Positions 1-7,230 of a stretch of DNA of 64,000 nt are shown here, in pieces. The notes beneath the pieces are model-generated. The model saw nothing but the letters and a program-made list of their open reading frames with translations, did no database searches and had not been told where the DNA came from. The translations under genes were made by a program, and so were the position numbers. This DNA is from Anaerostipes caccae L1-92. Lineage in GTDB: Bacteria; Bacillota; Clostridia; Lachnospirales; Lachnospiraceae. The DNA lies in NCBI RefSeq assembly GCF_014467075.1, contig NZ_AP023027.1:2979501-3043500 (forward strand), written 5' to 3'. Positions within the stretch are counted from its first letter, which is position 1. Every line of letters starts with the position of its first letter.

Positions 1-1377
1 AACCATCAAGGTATCTGCTCTTCCATATTGAAGTTCTAACAAGTTTTCAATATCATCATCCGTAAATACAATAGTTTTACTTGTTCCCCTCAGCTTGTTA
101 ATAATCTCATCCAGTGGGAATTCTTTGTTTCCATTTGATTTTATAATTTCACGCAAAGGTCTAAGAACATTATCTGGTTGACCACTGAAGGTTCGTTTTA
201 TTAAGGACATTGTGAGCCATTTCTTTATTTTCTTTCTATTGCTTACAGTTGTTGATGAAACCTCAAAATTATTTGGATTACCTATCGTCATAAGGTAGTA
301 TGCAATTGGAATAACCGCATTATTGGATTTCAAACTATCTCTTGAAAATCCAAAACTTGATACAAGCAGAAATGCTTGAGTGATTGATGTCTTAATTGTA
401 TGCCAATTCTGCTCTATCATGAGCATGTTCTGCTTGTTAAAGTTGTCTACCTTGAATGCAATATTACTGAATCCGGTAAGAACTAACGCTGCTTTCAAAA
501 TAAAATCCTTATTTACATTGAACCCTGAACCAATAGCGTTAATATAATCAACAAACTCTGTAATTTCTTTTCTGGCATCTAAAGTTTCCCACTGTGCAGT
601 AGCAATGGATAACAAAAGATCAGAATAACTAAGCACTGTGCCACCACTATTTACTCGTATAAAAATTTGGAGTACTTTATCCAACTCATTAGATCTAACC
701 TTATAATAGCTGATACTTGGTTGTGTATGTATTACCTTAAATAGCTGCGACAATGTGGCATTTGCAAAAACACTCTGTTCCTTTGTATAAATACCTGAAA
801 ATGCAATATTTTGCATAAGGAAATCCATGACATCACCTAATTCGGTCATATTTAGAATATCTCCTACTTCAAACCAATAGTGACTATTGTCATTCTCCAC
901 TTCTTCTGCTGTAAGAAATGAAAATTCATATTTATCTGTTTCACTGTCTGCAGGTTCCACTATATTTAAATACAGTTTTCTTTCCGGAAATGCAGATTCA
1001 TTTTTCCATTGTTTGAATGGCATTTTATATGCATATGTGCCTTTTAATCCAATAAATATAGATGTCAGCCTCTGTTGTCCATCTAAAACCGCCATCACAT
1101 TATCGTTTCCTGTAAGATTCACTTTTGGATTATGTCTAGCATTTTTTTCATGATAATTTTGTAAAAAAGAGTAAAATTCATAAAGAGTATTCTGTTCTCT
1201 ATCAAGTTCCCAAAACAAGAATGCACCAAACGGATAATCTTGCATTACACTATCAAAAAGTCTCTCTATCTGTGAAGTATTCCATACAAATTCTCTTTGA
1301 ATCGATGGGAGTACATACTTATTAGCTGATATATCCCTTACAACCTCTGCTATAGTTAATGGTGACTCATAAGCCAT
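1..1377 (-). CDS. DUF262-family protein (GmrSD/ParB-like N-terminal domain), C-terminus cut by window edge
   Basis: The reading frame is open from the ATG to the left edge, so only the N-terminal ~459 residues are visible. After the start come an N-terminal LPSIQREFVW stretch and the segment LDGQQRLTS about 95-105 residues in. Both are hallmarks of the DUF262 domain shared by the GmrS half of GmrSD type IV restriction enzymes and related ParB-like NTPases. The ribosome binding site GGAGGAATAA lies in the last codons of the upstream XRE gene, so the two are translationally coupled. A DUF1524 HNH nuclease half could follow beyond the edge but cannot be seen. A role in defence is therefore inference. 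Family assignment is fairly secure. Confidence 0.75.
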   Translation of the reverse strand, partial: MAYESPLTIAEVVRDISANKYVLPSIQREFVWNTSQIERLFDSVMQDYPFGAFLFWELDREQNTLYEFYSFLQNYHEKNARHNPKVNLTGNDNVMAVLDGQQRLTSIFIGLKGTYAYKMPFKQWKNESAFPERKLYLNIVEPADSETDKYEFSFLTAEEVENDNSHYWFEVGDILNMTELGDVMDFLMQNIAFSGIYTKEQSVFANATLSQLFKVIHTQPSISYYKVRSNELDKVLQIFIRVNSGGTVLSYSDLLLSIATAQWETLDARKEITEFVDYINAIGSGFNVNKDFILKAALVLTGFSNIAFKVDNFNKQNMLMIEQNWHTIKTSITQAFLLVSSFGFSRDSLKSNNAVIPIAYYLMTIGNPNNFEVSSTTVSNRKKIKKWLTMSLIKRTFSGQPDNVLRPLREIIKSNGNKEFPLDEIINKLRGTSKTIVFTDDDIENLLELQYGRADTLMV

Positions 1378-1380
1378 TAT

Positions 1381-1596
1381 TTATTCCTCCTTTTTCCTCA
1401 CATAAGTAAGCTCAACATCATATCCAAGTTCTTCCATCATACGAATGAATGTCTTGTTAACAACACCATCATTCTTTTTGATAATTCGATTAACATATGG
1501 ACTTGATGTATCGGATTTCTCTGCAAGCTGAGCCTGTGTAATTCCGTTTTCTATACATTTAACTTTTACATCTACTTCTATATTGTTCTTTAGCAT
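1381..1596 (-). CDS. Small XRE-family helix-turn-helix regulator
   Basis: A 71-residue protein that is essentially one HTH_3 domain: the segment NGITQAQLAEKSDTSSPYVNRII shows the usual turn and recognition helix. I chose the internal ATG beginning MLKNN because CGAGGAGAGT sits 6 nt ahead of it; a longer reading from further upstream has no such site. It is the first gene of a two-gene transcript with the DUF262 gene, 3 nt away. Small XRE proteins in front of restriction or toxin-like genes often autoregulate, but no operator was identified with confidence. DNA binding is very likely; the regulated target is inferred from context only. Confidence 0.8.
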   Translation of the reverse strand: MLKNNIEVDVKVKCIENGITQAQLAEKSDTSSPYVNRIIKKNDGVVNKTFIRMMEELGYDVELTYVRKKEE

Positions 1597-1644
1597 ATTC
1601 ACTCTCCTCGTGCTTATGAATTTATTGCACAAATAAGATAATTT

Positions 1645-1673
1645 ATTCTAACATATAATGCGTAATTTTTCAA
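1645..1673 (-). promoter_or_regulatory. Promoter of XRE-DUF262 operon
   Basis: On the minus strand TTGAAA and TAGAAT are separated by exactly 17 nt, a good vegetative promoter, 49 nt upstream of the XRE start. Nothing else is seen between it and the terminator of the recombinase gene. Confidence 0.65.
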
Positions 1674-1701
1674 TTGCTGAAATGTTACATTTCCGTAAAC
1701 A

Positions 1702-1733
1702 GAAAAAGCACCCAGACCAACAGGTCTGAGTGC
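1702..1733 (-). terminator. Rho-independent terminator after the recombinases
   Basis: Reading the minus strand, GCACTCAGACC and GGTCTGGGTGC form an 11-bp stem (one G-T pair) around a TGTT loop, followed by TTTTTCTGTTT. It lies just past the stop codon of the 527-residue serine recombinase and closes the prophage A transcript, separating it from the flank. Confidence 0.85.
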
Positions 1734-1746
1734 AACTCTACTGTAT

Positions 1747-3330
1747 TTATTCAACTTTAATTTCTGTCCCGTCCTTGAAAACTACTGTTACTTCTTCCTT
1801 GCTTTTTACGACAATCTTTTCCACAAGGCTGCTCCAAAGTGCCTCGTCAAATTCGGTTATCAGTTCCGATTGTCCGTTGAGAACTGTGATGAATCTACCC
1901 ATCTGCTCGTACTTAGCATCTTTTTCAGATATTGTAGTACAGACAGTATCGTATTCTTCTTTTAGCTTATTGTATCGCTCTACCAAGGAATTATACTTTT
2001 TGTTGTACTCGTCCTGGTTCTGAGCCACTCTCGCATTCTCCGCTACAATATTCTGCGTCATTTCCACCGCAATAGCTATCTCTTCTTCCAAGGATTCTTT
2101 CTTTTTAACAAGGTCTGCCTTGTCACAAAGTGTAGTTCGTATCAGTTGAAGATTATCAAGGATTTCTGCTTTTTCTGTAATAAGCTGATTCATCGCCTTT
2201 ACAAAATATTCTTTGATTTCAAACTCCGTCAAATGTGGAGTTGAGCATCCGGTCTTGTGCCTGAACTTGTTATTGCACTGATAAATAATTCTCCTGTATT
2301 TATCGTTAGAATGCCAAACCTTGCTGCCATACCAACCACCACACTCAGCACACTGCACCTTGGAAGAAAAGATTGACACTCCGCTGTACCTTGTACTTCC
2401 TTTGCCTCTTCGCTGAATTTCAGCTTGTACTAAGTCGAATAACTCCGGTTCAATAATTGCCGGATGATTGTTTTCTACATAATACTGTGGGACTTCACCC
2501 TCATTGGTTTTAGTCTTTTTCGTAAGAAAGTCCACTGTGTACGACTTCTGCAAAAGTGCATCACCCTTATACTTTTCGTTAGTTAGAATACTGCGAACTG
2601 TTGACTGGCTCCAGTTATCTTTACTTGCAGGAGTTTTCAATCCTCTCTTTGTCAATTCATTTGCTATGGAATGCATTGTAAGTCCATCTAAGAATAGCTT
2701 ATAAATCAGTTTTACCGTTTGTGCCTGTTCCTCATTGATTACAAGACTGCCATCTGGGGCTTTATCATAGCCGAGAAATCTGCTGTAGGCAAAGCTGACT
2801 TTTCCATCTGCAAAACGCTTTCTGTGTCCCCATGTGACATTCTCCGAAATGGATCTACTTTCTTCCTGTGCAAGAGAACTCATAATGGTAAGTAGTAGTT
2901 CTCCCTTGCTGTCAAACGTCCATATGTTCTCTTTTTCAAAGTAGCATTCAATATTGTGTTCTTTTAGTTTTCTGATGGTAGAAAGGGAATCAACAGTATT
3001 TCTTGCAAATCGGCTGACTGACTTTGTAATAATAAGGTCAATCTTTCCGGCAAGCGCATCAGCAATCATAGTATTGAAGCCATCTCTATGCTTCGTATTT
3101 GTTGCACTGATTCCTTCATCAGAATATAGTCCAGCAAATTCCCAATCATCTCTGCCTTTTATATAATTTGTATAATAGTCTACCTGTGCAACATAACTTG
3201 TAGTTTGATCCTCATGGTCTGTACTTACACGGGCATATCCTGCAACCTTTCGTTTTTTCTTACTGTCCACAGGCTTGGCAGTAAATTTATTGATGGTTGC
3301 AGGTATTTGCGTTACTTTTCTTTTCGCCAA
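1747..3330 (-). CDS. Large serine recombinase (resolvase, recombinase and zinc ribbon domains)
   Basis: A 527-residue site-specific recombinase. The N-terminal resolvase domain has the nucleophile in GYARVST (Ser36) and the conserved Arg cluster in SRFARNTVDSL (about 105-115). The middle holds a Recombinase domain (about 180-290), then a zinc ribbon starting CAECGGW, and a C-terminal coiled coil rich in Glu and Lys (about 400-470). Its start overlaps the end of the second recombinase gene by 19 nt, so the pair is co-translated. Large serine recombinases integrate and excise phages and conjugative elements through short attP/attB sites without host factors. As the last gene before the prophage boundary it is a likely integrase component of prophage A. 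Confidence 0.93.
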   Translation of the reverse strand: MAKRKVTQIPATINKFTAKPVDSKKKRKVAGYARVSTDHEDQTTSYVAQVDYYTNYIKGRDDWEFAGLYSDEGISATNTKHRDGFNTMIADALAGKIDLIITKSVSRFARNTVDSLSTIRKLKEHNIECYFEKENIWTFDSKGELLLTIMSSLAQEESRSISENVTWGHRKRFADGKVSFAYSRFLGYDKAPDGSLVINEEQAQTVKLIYKLFLDGLTMHSIANELTKRGLKTPASKDNWSQSTVRSILTNEKYKGDALLQKSYTVDFLTKKTKTNEGEVPQYYVENNHPAIIEPELFDLVQAEIQRRGKGSTRYSGVSIFSSKVQCAECGGWYGSKVWHSNDKYRRIIYQCNNKFRHKTGCSTPHLTEFEIKEYFVKAMNQLITEKAEILDNLQLIRTTLCDKADLVKKKESLEEEIAIAVEMTQNIVAENARVAQNQDEYNKKYNSLVERYNKLKEEYDTVCTTISEKDAKYEQMGRFITVLNGQSELITEFDEALWSSLVEKIVVKSKEEVTVVFKDGTEIKVE

Positions 3331-5105
3331 TTTCTGCCACGCTCCTTCCTCATATTTTTCATACGCTGACTCATCTCGGCCTTACGCTCCGGTGTCCATT
3401 TTTCTTTCATAATCTGTCGCATATGTTCTTTTTGTTCTTCTGAGCAATGCCTGCCGCCACGCTTCGGTGGTTCAAAGGTCATCGGTGTTACTATTCCATC
3501 TTTTCCAACAACTTCTAGCTGATAGCCGTCAATGTTTATTTGCTCTACTTTTTCTGCAAAAACCTTCTCGTCCCATTCTGCCATTCCGAGAACTTCTGCA
3601 AGCTGAGATTTCAAAAAATCTTCTCTTAGTCCTTGTGCCTTACAAGCGGTTCTTTCAGCACATCGCCAATAATAAAATTTGCCATCTTCCGATGAAGTTG
3701 ATGGCTGAGTGCATCGCCTATAATTGCAGCCACAATGCTTGCATTTTAATTTACTTGTAAATACCGATGCACCTTTTGGATTTGTATTCTTCTTTCTTCT
3801 TTGCTTAGACACCTTATCTCGATATTCTTTAGTCCAACAATCTTGATGACCCGTATTCTCGCAAGGCCTAGTAACAATAGTTCCATCTTGCAAATGAATC
3901 TCCAGAGTATACCTCTTTGGAACATTGATAAAGTCTACCTTATCAAGGAAAACTTCATCATCAAATTCATCAATATCTAGAACCTCGGCAAGAACCTTTT
4001 TCATATTATCCTGGTTAATACTTGCTCCTACTTCGCAGTGTCCGCCTTTTTTCTTTCTTGAACCACATACCCAAAACTCTAATCTTTTTCCGTTTGGAGT
4101 TCGTGGCTTTCTGGTGTTATGCATATAGCTGACACCACAGTAAGGGCATTTAATCTTTCCCGTAAAACAAGAAATGTTAAGGCTCTTATTTGCCAACGCT
4201 CCCAGCTGTCTGCGTCTTGCCATTTCATCTTGTATATACTGAAATGTCTCAAGGTCAATAATTGCCTCGTGGGTATCTTCCACCCAATACTGTGGCAATT
4301 CTCCACGATTTTGCTTACGCTTTTTATTGATGGGGTCTGATATAAATTCCTTCTGAAAAAGCATGTTACCCGTATAAGTAATGTTGGTTAATATCTTCTT
4401 GATATTAGAATCTCTCATCACGCAGCCTTGCCTAGTACGAATACCCTCAGCTTCAAGTTCTCTTTCCGTTTCCAGTCTTGATTTTCCATCAAGAAAATTT
4501 TGATAAATTCTCTTTACCACCTCTGCTTCTTTCGGAACAATGATTAACTCATCTCCTTGCCATTCATATCCGTAGATGTTGAAGTGTCCACTTGCATTTA
4601 GCATACCTTCCTGCATCCTTTTACGAATGCCCCACTTCACATTATCCGATATAGAACGGCTCTCTTCTTGAGCAAAAGAAGCAAGTATGGAAAGCATCAA
4701 CTCTCCATTACCACTTAAAGAATTGATATTCTCTTTTTCAAATCTGACCTCAATTCCTAAATTTTTTAGATGTCTTACTGTTTCAAGCAAATCCACTGTA
4801 TTTCTTGCAAATCGCTGTATTGACTTTGTAAGAATAATATCAATTTTTCCTTGCTCAGCATCTGCAATCATTCGTCTGAACTCATCACGCTTGACTGTAC
4901 TTGTTCCGCTGATACCATTATCGGCATATACTCCAGCAAATTCCCAGTCCGGATTCTTTTGAATGAAATCATTGTAGTAACTTATCTGTGCAGAAAGCGA
5001 GTGATTCATTCGCTCTGATTCCATTGAAATTCTAGCGTATGCAGCAACCTTTTTTCTTTTCTTTATAGTTGGTATCGTACTCTCAATCTTGGTAATTGTA
5101 CGCAT
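3312..5105 (-). CDS. Second large serine recombinase, with two zinc ribbons
   Basis: A 597-residue protein homologous in layout to its downstream neighbour but not a recent copy. The catalytic serine is in AAYARIS (Ser27), and the Arg motif is IQRFARNTVDL. A Recombinase domain follows. Two separate Cys-rich ribbons are visible: CPYCGVSY (about 320) paired with a GGHCEVG segment, and CKHCGCNY (about 465) paired with CAERTACK. The extra ribbon and a basic C-terminal tail (about 555-597) make it longer than the usual 450-550. Paired serine recombinases occur where both are needed, or where one acts as integrase and the other in excision. A copy of the conserved motif A lies 28 nt upstream and should drive both genes. 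Confidence 0.92.
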   Translation of the reverse strand: MRTITKIESTIPTIKKRKKVAAYARISMESERMNHSLSAQISYYNDFIQKNPDWEFAGVYADNGISGTSTVKRDEFRRMIADAEQGKIDIILTKSIQRFARNTVDLLETVRHLKNLGIEVRFEKENINSLSGNGELMLSILASFAQEESRSISDNVKWGIRKRMQEGMLNASGHFNIYGYEWQGDELIIVPKEAEVVKRIYQNFLDGKSRLETERELEAEGIRTRQGCVMRDSNIKKILTNITYTGNMLFQKEFISDPINKKRKQNRGELPQYWVEDTHEAIIDLETFQYIQDEMARRRQLGALANKSLNISCFTGKIKCPYCGVSYMHNTRKPRTPNGKRLEFWVCGSRKKKGGHCEVGASINQDNMKKVLAEVLDIDEFDDEVFLDKVDFINVPKRYTLEIHLQDGTIVTRPCENTGHQDCWTKEYRDKVSKQRRKKNTNPKGASVFTSKLKCKHCGCNYRRCTQPSTSSEDGKFYYWRCAERTACKAQGLREDFLKSQLAEVLGMAEWDEKVFAEKVEQINIDGYQLEVVGKDGIVTPMTFEPPKRGGRHCSEEQKEHMRQIMKEKWTPERKAEMSQRMKNMRKERGRNWRKEK

Positions 5106-5128
5106 GAAATCAACCTCCTTCCTTACAC

Positions 5129-5168
5129 ATATATCACTCTAAAGCCCACTTATATCAAGTCAATATCG
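5129..5168 (-). promoter_or_regulatory. Motif A copy 1 (conserved bipartite promoter-like element)
   Basis: On the minus strand CTTGATAT, then 8 nt, then TTTAGAGTGAT. Two further copies in prophage A have the same two halves and the same 8-nt gap. This copy overlaps the 3' end of the small gene upstream and ends 28 nt before the start of the first-translated recombinase. It can also be read as TTGATA-16-TGATAT, a near-sigma-A promoter. Confidence 0.7.
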
Positions 5169-5326
5169 GCAAATAATGTACCCAAAGTTGGCTGATATTT
5201 TTCCTGCATTTTTGTATCAATTATGGTGTACTCTTCCTTAGTTATAAGTCCATCATCAAGCATCTTTTTTGCTATACTCATGGTTATCTGATACAGCTTT
5301 TCCTGTTTCATCTGCTCCTTACTCAT
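5150..5326 (-). CDS. Small SHOCT-like protein upstream of recombinases
   Basis: A 58-residue protein starting MSKEQMKQEK. The core KKMLDDGLITKEEYTIID resembles the short C-terminal (SHOCT) helical motif often found in small proteins encoded beside serine recombinases. I chose this ATG because GGAGGTGGAAGCA precedes it; its ATGAGTAA overlaps the stop of the upstream HTH/zinc-finger gene by 8 nt. Its role is unknown. Position immediately before the recombinases suggests an accessory or directionality function, which is inference. Confidence 0.7.
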   Translation of the reverse strand: MSKEQMKQEKLYQITMSIAKKMLDDGLITKEEYTIIDTKMQEKYQPTLGTLFADIDLI

Positions 5327-5747
5327 TGCTTCCACCTCCGAATCTGTCGGTGATGTAGCAAGCATGGGAACAGTACTTTCTATCAACCTTTCCATACACT
5401 TGAAACTTCCTATGACAACCTGGGCATACCTTTGTCGTTATATTTTTATGATGAACTTCTTCACGATGAGAGTTCCACCACGTCATACGGCATTTATCTG
5501 AGCAGAACTGTTTTTTCTTTCTCTTATCATTCTGTGGCACCGCCTTTCCACAATTCTTGCAATAGACTTTCTCTGATGAGCAATTAGGAATTGTTGCTGG
5601 CACAACTGTTTCTGACTTAGCAAGGTTGTTTCTACGGCAGAAAGACTTGATGGTGTTTTCTGAAATATTAAGTTCCTTTGCAATTACTCTATATCCAAGA
5701 CCTTCTGCCCTCATATTTATAATTTGTGATTTTTTCATATCGTTCAT
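5319..5747 (-). CDS. HTH plus zinc-ribbon regulator (sigma-region-4-like)
   Basis: A 142-residue protein. The N-terminus (about 1-45) is a helix-turn-helix, MRAEGLGYRVIAKELNISE, similar to sigma-70 region 4 or a resolvase-type HTH. Two Cys-rich treble-clef-like segments follow: CKNCGKAV with CSDKC, and CPGCHRKF with CSHAC. AGGAGG lies 11 nt before the ATG chosen. A copy of conserved motif B abuts that ribosome binding site. It leads the integration operon (this gene, SHOCT-like gene, two recombinases) and may control it. DNA binding is likely; whether it acts as a sigma factor, activator or excision helper cannot be told from sequence. Confidence 0.75.
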   Translation of the reverse strand: MNDMKKSQIINMRAEGLGYRVIAKELNISENTIKSFCRRNNLAKSETVVPATIPNCSSEKVYCKNCGKAVPQNDKRKKKQFCSDKCRMTWWNSHREEVHHKNITTKVCPGCHRKFQVYGKVDRKYCSHACYITDRFGGGSNE

Positions 5748-5764
5748 AAGTAGAACCACCTCCT

Positions 5765-5801
5765 AAGTAACAGGCAAAGAAAATGGCTCAAATTTTAACT
5801 T
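5765..5801 (-). promoter_or_regulatory. Motif B copy 1
   Basis: On the minus strand AAGTTAAAA, then exactly 13 nt, then CTTTGCCTGTTACTT. The identical halves and gap recur ahead of the antirepressor and ahead of the replication operon. Here the 3' half runs directly into the AGGAGG of the HTH/zinc-ribbon gene, so the element must act close to or within the mRNA leader. Confidence 0.75.
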
Positions 5802-5809
5802 TTCACGCA

Positions 5810-5852
5810 AAAAAATGCCCGTCAGAGAAATTAATCTCCAACGGGCATAATG
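5810..5852 (-). terminator. Terminator after the endolysin gene
   Basis: The minus strand carries ATGCCCGTTGGAGA and TCTCTGACGGGCAT around a 6-nt loop, followed by seven T. It ends the late (structural and lysis) transcript just past the amidase stop codon. Confidence 0.85.
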
Positions 5853-5869
5853 ATTGCTGAGTTATTCAG

Positions 5870-6733
5870 TTATCTCAAGAGTTCATTCACTCTCTTCTGC
5901 ACGGCATCGTAGTTATATCCGGCTTTGGTAAGTCTGTTCTTTCTATCTGCTCCGTTACCCCATTTGCCTTGAATGACCTCTCTTGCAAGCTCGTCTACCG
6001 TTTTGGTACTTGAGGCAGAAGTTCCATATACTACTTTTCCATTTGTATCAAATACAGAATATCCAGGATTTGCCTTTGCACATCTCTTTGCATTTTCCAA
6101 TGACTTAAATGCGCCCTTCTGTGATTTGACATCTGCCCAAGTCTTTCTTACTCGGTACAATCCTGTCGCTGTAGTTCCACCGGAAGATGAACCGCCTAGT
6201 TCCGCAGTAACCTTTGCAGCAAGATCACCAAGTCTTGAATAAAGCCAGTCTCCCGGACAGGACTTATTCGCAAACCATCTGTGAACTGTAAGTACCATCT
6301 CATCAGATTTTGGCGAATAGTTCAGTGACTTGTTTTTATCTCCAAACCACAAAAGTTTCTTTTTGCCATTTCTTCTGCAGATATCTGTGCAAAGTTTGAT
6401 AAGAGTTGCATATACCGTGCTGTTCATCGTATATGGATGTTTTGTATCGGATGCACACTCAATCGTGACGGCTCTCTGATCATTGGCATTAGAAGATGAA
6501 CACCAAGAGCGGTTCTTCTCTTCTACATACATTCCGACTCTGCCATCAGGTCCGATACCATAGTTGCAGCTTGCCTGTCTTGAAGTAGGTGCAAAAATAT
6601 TTCCTAAAGTTTCTACACTGCACTGACCAACCACACAATGCGGTGTGATTCTATCAATGGAATGTGTTCTCTGTCCGGAATGGTTCGGACTAAGTTTGGT
6701 GTAGGACACCATTTTGCTGTTTGTATAAGCCAT
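5870..6733 (-). CDS. Endolysin: N-acetylmuramoyl-L-alanine amidase with Cpl-7 repeat
   Basis: A 287-residue lysin that cuts the amide bond between muramic acid and the peptide stem at the end of the phage cycle. An Amidase_2 domain fills the first ~165 residues, with candidate zinc ligands in ITPHCV and VHRW and the SCPGDWL end motif. A Ser/Gly linker follows, then a C-terminal CW_7 (Cpl-7) wall-binding repeat with GKWGNGADRKNRLTKAGY. No signal peptide is present, so it needs the holin. The start beginning MAYTNSK was chosen because GAGGA precedes it; it lies 1 nt from the holin stop codon. Confidence 0.93.
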   Translation of the reverse strand: MAYTNSKMVSYTKLSPNHSGQRTHSIDRITPHCVVGQCSVETLGNIFAPTSRQASCNYGIGPDGRVGMYVEEKNRSWCSSSNANDQRAVTIECASDTKHPYTMNSTVYATLIKLCTDICRRNGKKKLLWFGDKNKSLNYSPKSDEMVLTVHRWFANKSCPGDWLYSRLGDLAAKVTAELGGSSSGGTTATGLYRVRKTWADVKSQKGAFKSLENAKRCAKANPGYSVFDTNGKVVYGTSASSTKTVDELAREVIQGKWGNGADRKNRLTKAGYNYDAVQKRVNELLR

Positions 6734-6734
6734 A

Positions 6735-7148
6735 TTATTTTTCCTCACTTTCTGCTCTGTCATGGAGCTGTTCCAATACTGATTTGATTTTTACCGGGAT
6801 AGGAAGTCCCAAATGTCCTGCATTTTCAAGAAGGCTCACACCTTCATTGGAAATGTAAAAGAAGATTACTGCTGTTCTAAGGACACTGCCTGTACCAATC
6901 ACCTGCACATCAAGAATGTTTGCAATCCCGACAAGCAGGAAAATCAGCACCTTTCTGCAGATTCCCTTAAAGCCAACTGCACTTGACAGTTTCTTATCTG
7001 AGATGGCACACATCACTCCCGTGATATAGTCCGTGACTGCAAATAAAATGAGAGCGATAAGTAAGCCATCACATCCTCCTAAGAAGTAGCCAAGCCACCC
7101 TCCGATTCCGGCAAATACAAACTGAATCATGTTCCAAAATTCCTTCAT
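6735..7148 (-). CDS. Phage holin (Phage_holin_4_1 type)
   Basis: A 137-residue membrane protein beginning MKEFWNMIQF, chosen over an upstream start because CGGAGGAATTATTA precedes this ATG. Hydrophobic segments lie at about 8-22, 28-48, 70-85 and 90-105, with a charged C-terminal tail EQLHDRAESEEK. Residues DYITGVMCAISDKKLSS match the conserved core of the holin family that also contains toxin-secretion holins such as TcdE. It forms the membrane lesion that releases the downstream amidase to the wall. Confidence 0.9.
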   Translation of the reverse strand: MKEFWNMIQFVFAGIGGWLGYFLGGCDGLLIALILFAVTDYITGVMCAISDKKLSSAVGFKGICRKVLIFLLVGIANILDVQVIGTGSVLRTAVIFFYISNEGVSLLENAGHLGLPIPVKIKSVLEQLHDRAESEEK

Positions 7149-7180
7149 TAATAATTCCTCCGTTTCTAAAAATTTGTATA

Positions 7181-7214
7181 GAAAAAGCGACTGCCCCCAT
7201 TTGAGCAATCGCTT
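7181..7214 (-). terminator. Terminator between fibre and lysis genes
   Basis: On the minus strand AAGCGATTGC and GCAGTCGCTT pair (one mismatch) around an 11-13-nt loop and are followed by TTTTTC. Placed after the tail fibre gene and before the holin, it probably reduces rather than blocks read-through into lysis genes. Confidence 0.7.
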
Positions 7215-7230
7215 GATCTAGCAATAAATA

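Noticed and set aside
1630..1745. attL of prophage A
   Set aside because: I compared this stretch with the 50.3-50.45 kb junction by eye and found no convincing shared core; serine recombinase cores can be only 2-5 bp, so it cannot be settled this way.
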